In this document: positions 33,469 to 41,633 of the stretch, piece after piece
Position numbering within the stretch: position 1 is the first letter of the stretch
Layout of the letters: the number at the start of each line of letters is the position of its first letter
From: Cricetibacter osteomyelitidis
GTDB taxonomy: Bacteria; Pseudomonadota; Gammaproteobacteria; Enterobacterales; Pasteurellaceae
NCBI RefSeq assembly: GCF_004340985.1
Contig: NZ_SLYB01000003.1
Location: 100,149-164,148 of the forward strand
DNA length: 64,000 nucleotides
Direction of reading: 5' to 3'
Position numbers and translations under genes: made by a program
Notes under the pieces: model-generated
The model's input: only the letters and a program-made list of their open reading frames with translations
The model's database searches: none
Told to the model about the DNA's origin: nothing

Positions 33469-34352
33469 TATACACCCCATGAATACTTTTTATGCTGAGA
33501 GAAAAACAACGTATCAGGATTATTCACAAAAACTTGCTGTCTAATCGCATCGTTATCTAGCCATTCATAAATTTTGGCTAAACAGTATTTATCATCAGGC
33601 ATTGGTTTATTAGCGGAAATTAAATTCGGATGCGGCCAATCCGTTCCCCATAACAAGCGTTCAGGGGCTAACTGAACCAATGCTTTAGTTATTTGTTCCA
33701 TATCGGAAAAATCTGTTGTTTTAGAATTATGGTAAAGTGCGGACAGTTTTACCCAAGTTTTACCTTTTTCTAATAAAGCAACCAAATGTTTCCACATAGG
33801 ATGATTTACCCCTTGAGGTTGCGGAATTCTGGCGAAATGGTCAAACACTAAATTATTTTTAATTTTCATTAAGTGCGGTACGATTTCCAGTAGAAAATCT
33901 GCGGGGGCGTGTAGCTGAATATGCCAGTTGTAATCCAATACTCGATCTGCAAGAGAACACAGCGAATTAACATCCGCATAATTACCTGCTCCAAAATTAA
34001 AGCGAATACCTACAATTCCTCGTTCCGCTAAGTCGGTAAGCTGTTGATCACTGAATGAATTATCAATCACCGCTTCACCGCGACACTGCTCACCGCCTTG
34101 TTGCAGGGCATTTAATAAACAATTGTTATCCACACCGTATGAAGAAGGTTGCACAATAATATGCTTAGAACAGCCCAAATGCTGTTGTAATGCAATATAG
34201 TCTTGCACAGTGGCATTAGGTAGATTACGGTCGTCATCGGGAGCATAAGGGAATGCTCGGTTAAAAATATGATGATGTGAATCACAGCTTCCTTCAGGTA
34301 GTTGTAGATTGTCAATGTCATATTCTGTTGAAGTAAATTTAATTGATGTCAT
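33468..34352 (-). CDS. LigI-like amidohydrolase (TIM-barrel lactonase family)
   Basis: 294 aa. The HxH metal-ligand-type motif is at CDSHHHIF, with a further His at QLHAP, HFAR and the catalytic Asp in LLWGTDWPHPN. This pattern is that of the COG3618 branch of amidohydrolases, which includes 2-pyrone-4,6-dicarboxylate lactonase (LigI) and D-galactarolactone isomerase. The likely reaction is hydrolysis or isomerisation of a carboxylated lactone. An uptake sequence (33871-33879) lies inside the gene. It is flanked by two carriers in one operon. Confidence 0.8.
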   Translation of the reverse strand: MTSIKFTSTEYDIDNLQLPEGSCDSHHHIFNRAFPYAPDDDRNLPNATVQDYIALQQHLGCSKHIIVQPSSYGVDNNCLLNALQQGGEQCRGEAVIDNSFSDQQLTDLAERGIVGIRFNFGAGNYADVNSLCSLADRVLDYNWHIQLHAPADFLLEIVPHLMKIKNNLVFDHFARIPQPQGVNHPMWKHLVALLEKGKTWVKLSALYHNSKTTDFSDMEQITKALVQLAPERLLWGTDWPHPNLISANKPMPDDKYCLAKIYEWLDNDAIRQQVFVNNPDTLFFSQHKKYSWGV

Positions 34353-34388
34353 CGCTTATGCTCCCATAATTACACGAATATCGGTTTA

Positions 34389-35729
34389 CTAGGCAATCAA
34401 CCCAAATACAATACTAGATAACAGCAACACAATCGCTCCACCAATTCGGGAAGAGATTTGTGCATAAGTCATTAAATCCAGACGTTTACCGGCACTTAGC
34501 ACTTGCAAATCACCAGAACCGCCGCGGTCAGCCATACATAAACCTGCTGTCATTGCTGCTTCAACAAAGTTGAAACCAACCATATAACCCACTAAACCGG
34601 CACCCAATGCTGCACCTAACACAATAAATGCAGAGACAACGAAAGTTTGCCATTGTAAAACTTCCAAGAAATCAGCAAGATTGGTAAACGCAATACCGAT
34701 ACCGCACATACACATACACATTAACGGTTTAGTAAAGAATGCAGAGGCTTGTTTTGCTCCTTGTTTTAATTCATCGGACACAATATTTGATAAATTCAAA
34801 ATAGCCGTGATCACCACTAAGTAAGCATACATATGTAAGGTAATAGAACCGATATTCGGTAAGATGACGTCGGAAAACAGACGAGCTAAAGTAAATAATC
34901 CGCAAGTCAGTAATAAACCACCGGCAATTTCATAAGGACCTAATTTGAATGACGGTTTTTCTTTTTTCTCACTGTCAGTAACATATTTATCAGGATTGCG
35001 TAGTAACTCGCCATTACCGGTTAATTTAGGGAATTTTGCACCAAGTGAGTTAAGTAATACTGCACCTAAAATCGCAAAATTATTGGCAATATTAAGAATA
35101 GCAAATGCGACGGAATAAAATTCTTCCTTACTTTGTCCAGTGCTGGCTTCCCACATTTCACTAATTGGAATAGCACCGGCTCCGTTACCACCGCCCATAA
35201 TAGGTAATACATAATGGGTAATGATTTTGGTTACATCAATGCCACAGATCATTGCACCGAGCAAGCCGAAGACACCTGCCAGAATCAAACCGCCAAAAAT
35301 TGTCGGAATATAACCGGAAAAAGCTTTGATTAATTGTTTACGATTTACGGTTAATACCGCAGACACAATTAACAAGGAAATAAATAAGTTTTGGAAACCG
35401 AAATCATCGTAGAAAAAGGTAATTTGTTCGGTATATTTGAGGGGGATAATATTGTAATATTCTAAAACGGCAGCACCGAAAAACGCCATTACCGGACCAC
35501 CTCCGATATAGGCATTCCAAATCGGTAACCGTTCACCGATTTCATACAATAATAGCCCGACTGCAAACATTACCGTAATTACCGAAACTAAGTTTTCAGC
35601 AGGCAACCAACCGAAGAAAATTGAAATATAAATTATTGCTAATGCGACAGCTAAAAACCAAACAGGAAAGCCGTAAAATTTTTTAGTCCAAATATTTTCA
35701 GTTTTGATTTCTGATGTTGAAATATCCAT
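34389..35729 (-). CDS. 2-hydroxycarboxylate transporter (CitS/MleP/CimH family)
   Basis: About 446 aa. The two family GGxG motifs are present in the two halves: MGGGNGAGAIPISEM near residue 185 and ADRGGSGDLQVL near residue 405. These form the re-entrant loops of 2HCT carriers, which use citrate, malate or lactate with Na+ or H+. The IWNAYIGGGPVMAFFGA segment is also typical. The ATG at 35729 has GAGG 7 nt upstream; a TTG at 35741 is less likely. A long inverted repeat separates it from the dehydrogenase gene upstream. Confidence 0.88.
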   Translation of the reverse strand: MDISTSEIKTENIWTKKFYGFPVWFLAVALAIIYISIFFGWLPAENLVSVITVMFAVGLLLYEIGERLPIWNAYIGGGPVMAFFGAAVLEYYNIIPLKYTEQITFFYDDFGFQNLFISLLIVSAVLTVNRKQLIKAFSGYIPTIFGGLILAGVFGLLGAMICGIDVTKIITHYVLPIMGGGNGAGAIPISEMWEASTGQSKEEFYSVAFAILNIANNFAILGAVLLNSLGAKFPKLTGNGELLRNPDKYVTDSEKKEKPSFKLGPYEIAGGLLLTCGLFTLARLFSDVILPNIGSITLHMYAYLVVITAILNLSNIVSDELKQGAKQASAFFTKPLMCMCMCGIGIAFTNLADFLEVLQWQTFVVSAFIVLGAALGAGLVGYMVGFNFVEAAMTAGLCMADRGGSGDLQVLSAGKRLDLMTYAQISSRIGGAIVLLLSSIVFGLIA

Positions 35730-35853
35730 AACACACCTCAATAGTTAAACTTTTAACGTTGATTTAGTAAGTCGATATTTTCTTTTGAAATATAATTAAT
35801 ACTGCTGTTTTTCAAAATGAAAAAGAGTTTAGCTATTTCTTCTTCCCTTAAAA

Positions 35854-35884
35854 TGATCGATCAAACAAAATGTTTGATCGATCA
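35854..35884. promoter_or_regulatory. 14-bp perfect inverted repeat between dehydrogenase and carrier genes
   Basis: TGATCGATCAAACA and TGTTTGATCGATCA are separated by AAA. On the minus strand the hairpin lies just past the dehydrogenase stop and is followed by TTTTAAGG. It could be an internal terminator or attenuator, an mRNA-processing stem, or a regulator operator for the four downstream genes. Confidence 0.55.
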
Positions 35885-35897
35885 GACAAGCATCTAA

Positions 35898-36971
35898 TTA
35901 AAGTCCTTTGACTACATCAACAACCGCTTCACTGAAAGCATTACAGCCAAGATTACCGCCTAAATCAGCAGTGCGTAATGCAGGGTTTTCCAAAACTTTA
36001 TCCACTGCTTGCACCATAATTTGTGATGCTTTTAAGAAACGTTGATCTTGAGTTTTATTACCAAACCATTCGATCATCATAGCCACAGATAAAATCATTG
36101 AAACAGGGTTTGCTTTATCTTGACCCGCAATATCAGGTGCTGATCCGTGTTGAGCTTGAGCACAGCAATGTTCATCGCTTGCCATCATTGAACCTGCAAG
36201 TCCGAGACTACCTGATAATTCGCTAGCCAAATCACTGATAATATCGCCATAGAAGTTGGTTGCTACGAGAACATCAAAACGTTCCGGTGTTCTGACCAAA
36301 TGAGCGGTTGAGGCATCAACTAATAAATCGTCCAACTGCACTTCAGGAAACTCTTTTGCTATATCACGCACGGCTTCCAAGAATAGACCGTCAGTCATAT
36401 GAAAACTGTTAGCTTTATGAATCGCTGTCACTTTCTTACGACGAATCATTGCTAATTCAAAGGCTTTACGAGCAATACGCTCACAGCAGTGACGAGTGAT
36501 TTTGCGAGTCGATAACGCCATATCCGGAGACGGCATTACTTCTCCCCAGCCTTGAGTCATATTGCGATCCGGATAAAATCCTTCGGTAGCTTCACGCATA
36601 ATGACTAAATCAATGCTTTTACCTGCACTCATATTTGTCGGAAGGAAAGGGCGGGAACGGGCAGGACGGACATTAGCATATAAATCCAATCCGATACGAA
36701 AGCCTGCTGAAACATTACGACCGCCTTTTTCCGGTTTCGGATAATCAGCGTGCGATTGCGTACCTAAAATAATGCCATCGTAGGTTTTGGCTTTCTCTAA
36801 GGTTTCTTGGCGTAATGTTGTGCCGTATTTTTCTAAACTGGCAAAACCTACATCATCATAATCAAATTGTACATCTAGCGAGTATTTATCACTAACTGCC
36901 TGTAATACCTTTACTGCACCGCTAGTAATTTCAGGACCGATACCGTCGCCGGGTAATACAATAATTTTCAT
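35898..36971 (-). CDS. Isocitrate/isopropylmalate-family dehydrogenase of unknown substrate
   Basis: 357 aa. NAD(P)-dependent decarboxylating dehydrogenase fold: MKIIVLPGDGIGPEIT at the start, LYANVRPARSRPF and MREATEGFYPD for substrate binding, and the family signature NFYGDIISDLASELSGSLGLAGS. The Lys of the active site is likely in TAIHKANSFHMTDGLF. Relatives act on 3-isopropylmalate, isocitrate, tartrate or D-malate. leuA/leuC/leuD are absent here and carboxylate carriers are present, so a catabolic substrate is more likely than leucine synthesis. Gene spacing of 22 bp links it to the upstream racemase-like gene. Confidence 0.85.
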   Translation of the reverse strand: MKIIVLPGDGIGPEITSGAVKVLQAVSDKYSLDVQFDYDDVGFASLEKYGTTLRQETLEKAKTYDGIILGTQSHADYPKPEKGGRNVSAGFRIGLDLYANVRPARSRPFLPTNMSAGKSIDLVIMREATEGFYPDRNMTQGWGEVMPSPDMALSTRKITRHCCERIARKAFELAMIRRKKVTAIHKANSFHMTDGLFLEAVRDIAKEFPEVQLDDLLVDASTAHLVRTPERFDVLVATNFYGDIISDLASELSGSLGLAGSMMASDEHCCAQAQHGSAPDIAGQDKANPVSMILSVAMMIEWFGNKTQDQRFLKASQIMVQAVDKVLENPALRTADLGGNLGCNAFSEAVVDVVKGL

Positions 36972-36993
36972 AATAAACTCCTTGAGTAGTTGA

Positions 36994-37650
36994 TTAATTT
37001 GCTTTGATTAAAATTTCTTTCAATAAATCCACCGCACTTTTTGGGCTGGTTAAGATCGGCTTACTACAAAGTGCCGAAGCCTCAGGTAATGCAGTTGAAG
37101 AGGAAAAGTGAGCAAGCAGAATAATGTCTTCATCATTAAATTGCTTAACTGCTTCTGCCATTAAGCGATTATGGGTTTCAATATCGCCTTTATTTAAAGC
37201 CGCTTTTGCCTCACTGACACAAACTGTGCGAATAGTTGCAGCCGGGTTAAGTGCTTTGGCTAATTCATCAAATTCCTGCTCCATTCCGGCCACAGCCGGT
37301 TGGAAAGAGGCAATCATTCCAATACGTTTACCTTGCTGCAAAGCTAATCGAAACATTCCTTCATTCGGTTTTAGTACAGGAATAGGGCTATTTTTTGCGA
37401 CCTCATCAATAGCTTCTCCGAAAGCAGAACAGGTAAATAATATTGCATCAGCATTAAGAGAAATGGCATATTCCGTTAAATCGGCAATCCGTTTTTTCAA
37501 TTTTGGTGTTAAATTTTGTGATTTTGCTCTTTCGCTGGACAAACCTTCATCTAACACATTCAAAATTTCCGCTTTAAACCAATATTGCTTAAATGCGTTA
37601 ATAATAGGTTGCATTGCCGCTTGTACTGCGTGAATCAATACGATTTTCAT
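36994..37650 (-). CDS. Asp/Glu/hydantoin racemase-superfamily protein
   Basis: 218 aa. The first catalytic-cysteine motif of the superfamily is clear (ILFTCSAFGEAID) and is followed by VLKPNEGMF. The C-terminal part has KPILTSPKSAVDLL and a cysteine in ALCSKP, but not the usual second Cys-Thr-His triad. Members racemise amino acids or isomerise maleate; some open lactones or decarboxylate malonates. AGGAG lies 8 nt before the ATG. First gene of the operon. An uptake sequence (37031-37039) lies near its 3' end. Confidence 0.75.
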   Translation of the reverse strand: MKIVLIHAVQAAMQPIINAFKQYWFKAEILNVLDEGLSSERAKSQNLTPKLKKRIADLTEYAISLNADAILFTCSAFGEAIDEVAKNSPIPVLKPNEGMFRLALQQGKRIGMIASFQPAVAGMEQEFDELAKALNPAATIRTVCVSEAKAALNKGDIETHNRLMAEAVKQFNDEDIILLAHFSSSTALPEASALCSKPILTSPKSAVDLLKEILIKAN

Positions 37651-37681
37651 AAAATCATCTCCTGTTTATGATGTAACCTCA

Positions 37682-37740
37682 TCATATACTGATAATAAAT
37701 GTTGTAAAGTGTTATTTTTTGTTAAATCTTAACAAAAAAT
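37682..37740 (-). promoter_or_regulatory. Promoter and candidate operator of the catabolic operon
   Basis: On the minus strand TTTACA (37704-37709) and TATGAT (37682-37687) are spaced by 16 bp and would start transcription near 37675. Directly upstream of the -35 is an 11-bp inverted repeat (37716-37740; TTTTTTGTTAA and its complement around ATC). That is where an activator would bind. Confidence 0.5.
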
Positions 37741-37825
37741 TTTCAATTTTAAAAAATTATTATTAAAAAACAAGTAGTTGCTACTTAAAGCAGGTATTTT
37801 CCCCATAAAAACAAATGTTAATATT

Positions 37826-37841
37826 TGTGATATAAATCACA
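37826..37841. promoter_or_regulatory. Perfect CRP-type site upstream of the catabolic operon
   Basis: TGTGATATAAATCACA matches the CRP arms at 10 of 10 positions. Its centre is about 158 bp before the proposed start site, further than usual for direct activation. It may act with another factor or from a second promoter. Confidence 0.6.
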
Positions 37842-37917
37842 TTTTTTAACGAAATTTAAATCAGTTCAAATTTATTGTAGTATAAGTCTCATAATAGAAA
37901 ATATCGCGACTAAAATT

Positions 37918-38143
37918 GGTTCTAATCATGCGTATTTGAGCTAAAGAGATTTCGGATACTTGCCTAAGCCTAGTAATATAAGCTTCTTAGTAATCGGTTG
38001 AAGATAGTTGAAACGCCAAAATTTACCGCCATTGACTTTTATCAGCAAATAAAGCTCCTGACTGTCCAAAAATATGTAATCTTTCGCTTTTGGTTTAGAT
38101 TTTTCTACTTCGGTATTTTTAAAGGTTTAGTTGTTCGTGACAT
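37918..38143 (-). pseudogene. P4-type tyrosine integrase remnant, N-terminal domain only
   Basis: From the ATG at 38143 the minus strand reads MSRTTKPL. After a frame change it continues NTEVEKSKPKAKDYIFLDS, ELYLLIKVNGGKFWRFNYL and QPITKKLILLGLGKYP. After a second frame change it reads EISLAQIRMIRT and then is lost. This is the DUF4102 arm-binding domain of P4/IntS-like integrases, broken by two frameshifts and truncated before the catalytic domain. It lies about 220 bp from the 3' end of a tRNA gene, the usual place for an integrase. Too fragmented to be active. Confidence 0.8.
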
Positions 38144-38360
38144 AAAATAGCCTTTTTAGAGCGTTAAATCGTAAAGTTATGATGTTTTTAGTTATACGAT
38201 TTTTTTATATTTTTATTCCATATAACTAAAATCTGTGGCTGTCAACGTATCAAATTTTATTAAGACGTAAGAGAAAACAAAACAGAATACAGTAAAATCA
38301 AGAGTTAAAGAGATTAGATTTATTAAAACGTATGGGAAAATATGAGGAAAAAAGGTGAAT
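38144..38360. other. Non-coding interval between integrase remnant and tRNA-Ile2
   Basis: No gene is visible. It contains two imperfect 22-bp direct repeats (38256-38277 and 38319-38340; 19 of 22 positions equal, both beginning TTTATTAA). They could be leftover integrase arm sites. Confidence 0.35.
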
Positions 38361-38437
38361 TGGTGCCCCCAACAGGACTTGAACCTGTGACCAATCGATT
38401 ATGAGTCGACTGCTCTAACCGACTGAGCTATGGGGGC
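38361..38437 (-). tRNA. ileX: tRNA-Ile2 (CAU anticodon)
   Basis: 77 nt with encoded CCA. The anticodon loop is CTCATAA, giving CAU. The acceptor stem GCCCCCA has C4-G69 and C5-G68, and the anticodon stem begins with a G-U pair, features of the TilS substrate tRNA-Ile2 rather than elongator tRNA-Met. C34 would be changed to lysidine to read AUA. Confidence 0.82.
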
Positions 38438-38543
38438 GGTTAGATTTGAAATGAGATATCAAAAACTTGGTTATTTTAGCGGAAGTTTATCCCTAAGTCT
38501 ATAAATTGCTAATCAAATGTTTGAATTTCAGACAAAAAAAGAA

Positions 38544-38565
38544 GCCCTTCAGAATATTGAAGGGC
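38544..38565 (-). terminator. Terminator of trhP
   Basis: GCCCTTCA and TGAAGGGC form an 8-bp stem. On the minus strand it is followed by TTCTTTTTTT, about 110 bp after the trhP stop. Confidence 0.75.
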
Positions 38566-38675
38566 AAAGCATATTTGTATTTGGAGTCATACTTTTTAGG
38601 GTATGCGTGCTCATTATACATTCTCAGATCTTACTTGCAACATTTTTTTTACATTTTTTTAATTATTTTGTAAAT

Positions 38676-40049
38676 TTATTTCGTTGCATGAGGATTACGT
38701 GTATTTGCATCCACTAAATTACGCATCAATAAAGCATATTCCAATTCCATATCTTGCGGAATATCAAGGAATACGAAGTGTCCGTCACCTTTTGCAGCAT
38801 CCACTTCTTGATTTTTGCGGTTTAGCATTTTTTCGATTTTAAACACAATGTTCCCTTTCGGGGTCATCATTTCCACTTCATCGCCTAATAGGAATTTATT
38901 TTTCACTGCAACTTCCGCCATCCCTTGTTCGTTGCGTTTACCGGTAAATTCGCCGACAAATTGCTGACGTTCGGAAATGGAATAGCCGTAATCATAATTT
39001 TGATATTCATCATGAGTATGACGGCGTAAAAAACCTTCCGTATAACCGCGATGCGCAAGGGATTCCAAGGTATCCATCAGGCTTTTGTCAAACGGCTTGC
39101 CTGCCGCTGCATCATCAATAGCTTTGCGATACACTTGAGCGGTTCGGGCACAATAATAGAAAGATTTAGTGCGGCCTTCAATTTTTAAGGAATGCACGCC
39201 GATTTGTGTCAATTTTTCCACATGTTGAACCGCACGCAAGTCTTTAGAATTCATAATATAAGTGCCGTGTTCATCTTCAAAAGCAGATATTTGTTCGTCC
39301 GGACGTTGTGGTTCAGTGAGTAAAAACACTTTATCCGTTGTTTCGCCTTCGCCTAAAGTGGGAGCGACATTTTTCACCGGAATGGTTTCCCCCACGATAT
39401 TACCCACTTCATCTTCTTTGCCTTCTTTTACTTTGTATTCCCAACGACAAGCATTGGTACAAGTGCCTTGGTTCGGATCCCGTTTATTGATGTAGCCGGA
39501 AAGCAAACAGCGGCCGGAATAAGCCATACATAACGCACCGTGCACGAAAATTTCGAGTTCTATATCCGGCACTTGTTTACGGATTTCGGCGATTTCATCA
39601 ATAGAAAGCTCACGGGATAAAATCACACGGGTTAAACCCATTTGTTTCCAGAATTTTACCGTTGCCCAGTTCACTGCATTCGCTTGAACCGACAAATGGA
39701 TAGCCACATCGGGAAAATGTTCGCGTACCAGCATAATTAAGCCCGGATCAGACATAATCAAGGCATCGGGATTCATTGCCACAACGGGCTCTAAATCTTT
39801 AATAAAGGTTTTTAATTTGGAATTATGCGGAGCAATATTCACCACCACATAGAGTTTTTTCCCTAAGCTGTGTGCTTCATCAATCGCAATTTTAAGATTG
39901 GCGTGATTAAATTCATTATTACGTACACGTAAACTGTAACGCGGTTGGCCGGCATAAACGGCATCCGCTCCATAAGCAAAGGCGTAACGCATATTTTTAA
40001 GGGAACCGGCAGGCGATAGTAACTCCGGTTTAAAAGTTGATGTGGTCAT
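38676..40049 (-). CDS. trhP: Peptidase U32-family tRNA hydroxylation protein
   Basis: 457 aa, formerly yegQ; matches HI0419. TrhP contributes to prephenate-dependent 5-hydroxyuridine formation in tRNA. The U32 signature EIFVHGALCMAYSGRC, with following cysteines in QGTCTNACRW, forms the iron-sulfur site of the family. An N-terminal TIM barrel (LSPAGSLKNMRYAFAYGADAVY) and the C-terminal small beta-barrel are both present. Transcribed alone toward the tRNA, with its own terminator. Confidence 0.92.
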   Translation of the reverse strand: MTTSTFKPELLSPAGSLKNMRYAFAYGADAVYAGQPRYSLRVRNNEFNHANLKIAIDEAHSLGKKLYVVVNIAPHNSKLKTFIKDLEPVVAMNPDALIMSDPGLIMLVREHFPDVAIHLSVQANAVNWATVKFWKQMGLTRVILSRELSIDEIAEIRKQVPDIELEIFVHGALCMAYSGRCLLSGYINKRDPNQGTCTNACRWEYKVKEGKEDEVGNIVGETIPVKNVAPTLGEGETTDKVFLLTEPQRPDEQISAFEDEHGTYIMNSKDLRAVQHVEKLTQIGVHSLKIEGRTKSFYYCARTAQVYRKAIDDAAAGKPFDKSLMDTLESLAHRGYTEGFLRRHTHDEYQNYDYGYSISERQQFVGEFTGKRNEQGMAEVAVKNKFLLGDEVEMMTPKGNIVFKIEKMLNRKNQEVDAAKGDGHFVFLDIPQDMELEYALLMRNLVDANTRNPHATK

Positions 40050-40158
40050 AATAGTCTCTTAGTCTGATTACAGGTCAGTCGCTTTCACAAGGAAAACTTT
40101 TCAAAATATGACCGCACATTTTAAGAGGATTTTAGAATTTGTAAAGAAATTATACGAA

Positions 40159-41574
40159 TTACGGATGCCATAACGGTAATTTTATCACGACACGCAAGCC
40201 GCCCAACAGGCTTTGTTCCGCCCACACATCTCCGTGATGCTGATTAACAATATTCGCCACAATAGCCAAACCTAAACCGGCACCGCCGGTAGAACGGGTT
40301 CGCATTTCATCAACACGATAAAAAGGTTTGAAAATTTCTTTATATTTATCCAGCGGCACGCCCAACCCATTATCATCCACAGAAATTATCACATCATCAT
40401 TATTTAACTTCACTTCGACCAACACATAATGTTGTGTATATTTCAATGCATTTCGCACAATATTTTCCACTGCACTGGATAACAATTTCAAATTACCGTT
40501 AAATTGAAATTGTTCCGGTCGAGAAATACTATACAGTACATCAAATTTAATATCTCGTTGTTCCGCTTCAAATTTGGCATCATCAAAAATTTCGTCCCAA
40601 ACTTCGTTTATATTGAATATATCCCGCGATAAATGATTGTTTAACTGCTGACGGGAAAGAAGCAATAAATCATTAATCATTTTATCCAAACGTTCTATTT
40701 CCGTTTCGATTCGTTGAAGCTCTTTGCTTTCACCGACCCGTCGGCGTAAAATCGATAAGGCGAGCTGTAAACGCGTAAGTGGTGTACGAAGTTCATGGGA
40801 AATTGAAGACAATAAATTCTGTTGCGAACTCACCAATTCATTAATCGCATTGATCATACGATTAAAGCTGCTTCCCATCAATCGCATTTCCAATGCACCT
40901 TGGTTTTCCAATTTTTTATTGGTCTGAAAGTTACCTAATGACACCGCGTTAGCCGCAATTTGCAGATCGCGAGCCGGTTTAGCAATAGAGCGAGCAAGCC
41001 AAAACAAAATCGGGCTGGATACCAACATAACTAAAAATAACACCCACGCAGTGTTTTGTTCAATATAATTAAAGATAGCTTCTTGTACATTGATCGGATT
41101 TAAAAGATACAGTTGATAAACTACTTGGGAATTAATGTCCGTATTAAAAAAAATTTTGAATGGGCCGACAACTTCAACATCAGATATCATTTTTTTGAGC
41201 GGTTCTTCAAATTCACTCGAAGCATGAGCAATAAATTCATGCACGAGTTGTTCATCGGCGGCTAATGCACAAACCGTTTCATTACGACTATTTAACACCA
41301 CCGACCGAGTGCCCGACATAAGGGTAATTAAAGAGCTTTTATCACAGGCATTTCCATCTTCATAAAGCAGACTGCCTAAACGATGATCACGAATTAATTG
41401 CGATATTTCACGCTGAAAAGACTGGCGTTCTATTTCATTAAGCGGATGATAATTTGAAATATTTAATCGAGTGATTAGTAATACGGCTACCGACATTAAC
41501 GCAAAACTCACCCAATACATCGCAAAGATCTGAGTTGACAGCGTATAAAGCAGTCGAAAAAAATTACGTAACAT
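40159..41574 (-). CDS. cpxA: Envelope-stress sensor kinase CpxA
   Basis: 471 aa. An N-terminal membrane helix, a periplasmic sensor of about 135 residues, a second helix near residue 170, a HAMP linker, the H-box SSISHELRTPLTRLQLALS and an ATPase domain with VDDNGLGVP and GGAGLGLAIV. The stretch LRRRVGESKELQRIETEIERLDKMINDLLLLSR is characteristic of CpxA. It phosphorylates CpxR in response to misfolded envelope proteins. It follows cpxR in one operon. No cpxP is adjacent. Confidence 0.92.
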   Translation of the reverse strand: MLRNFFRLLYTLSTQIFAMYWVSFALMSVAVLLITRLNISNYHPLNEIERQSFQREISQLIRDHRLGSLLYEDGNACDKSSLITLMSGTRSVVLNSRNETVCALAADEQLVHEFIAHASSEFEEPLKKMISDVEVVGPFKIFFNTDINSQVVYQLYLLNPINVQEAIFNYIEQNTAWVLFLVMLVSSPILFWLARSIAKPARDLQIAANAVSLGNFQTNKKLENQGALEMRLMGSSFNRMINAINELVSSQQNLLSSISHELRTPLTRLQLALSILRRRVGESKELQRIETEIERLDKMINDLLLLSRQQLNNHLSRDIFNINEVWDEIFDDAKFEAEQRDIKFDVLYSISRPEQFQFNGNLKLLSSAVENIVRNALKYTQHYVLVEVKLNNDDVIISVDDNGLGVPLDKYKEIFKPFYRVDEMRTRSTGGAGLGLAIVANIVNQHHGDVWAEQSLLGGLRVVIKLPLWHP

Positions 41575-41633
41575 AAATTAAGCCCAATAAAATCAATAAC
41601 AAGACTATTTTATAGCCTTGTTATTTCGTGCAA

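Noticed and set aside
38361..38437. tRNA with CAU anticodon as elongator tRNA-Met
   Set aside because: The acceptor and anticodon stems fit tRNA-Ile2 (lysidine-modified) better than tRNA-Met. The alternative is kept as a lower-probability reading.
30224..38437. A complete genomic island with two att sites
   Set aside because: The integrase relic and tRNA mark one end, but I found no repeat of the tRNA 3' end at the other, so I do not claim defined island boundaries.
38517..38717. 66-aa plus-strand ORF upstream of the trhP 3' end
   Set aside because: It spans the trhP terminator and the end of trhP, has no ribosome site and shows no protein-like conservation.
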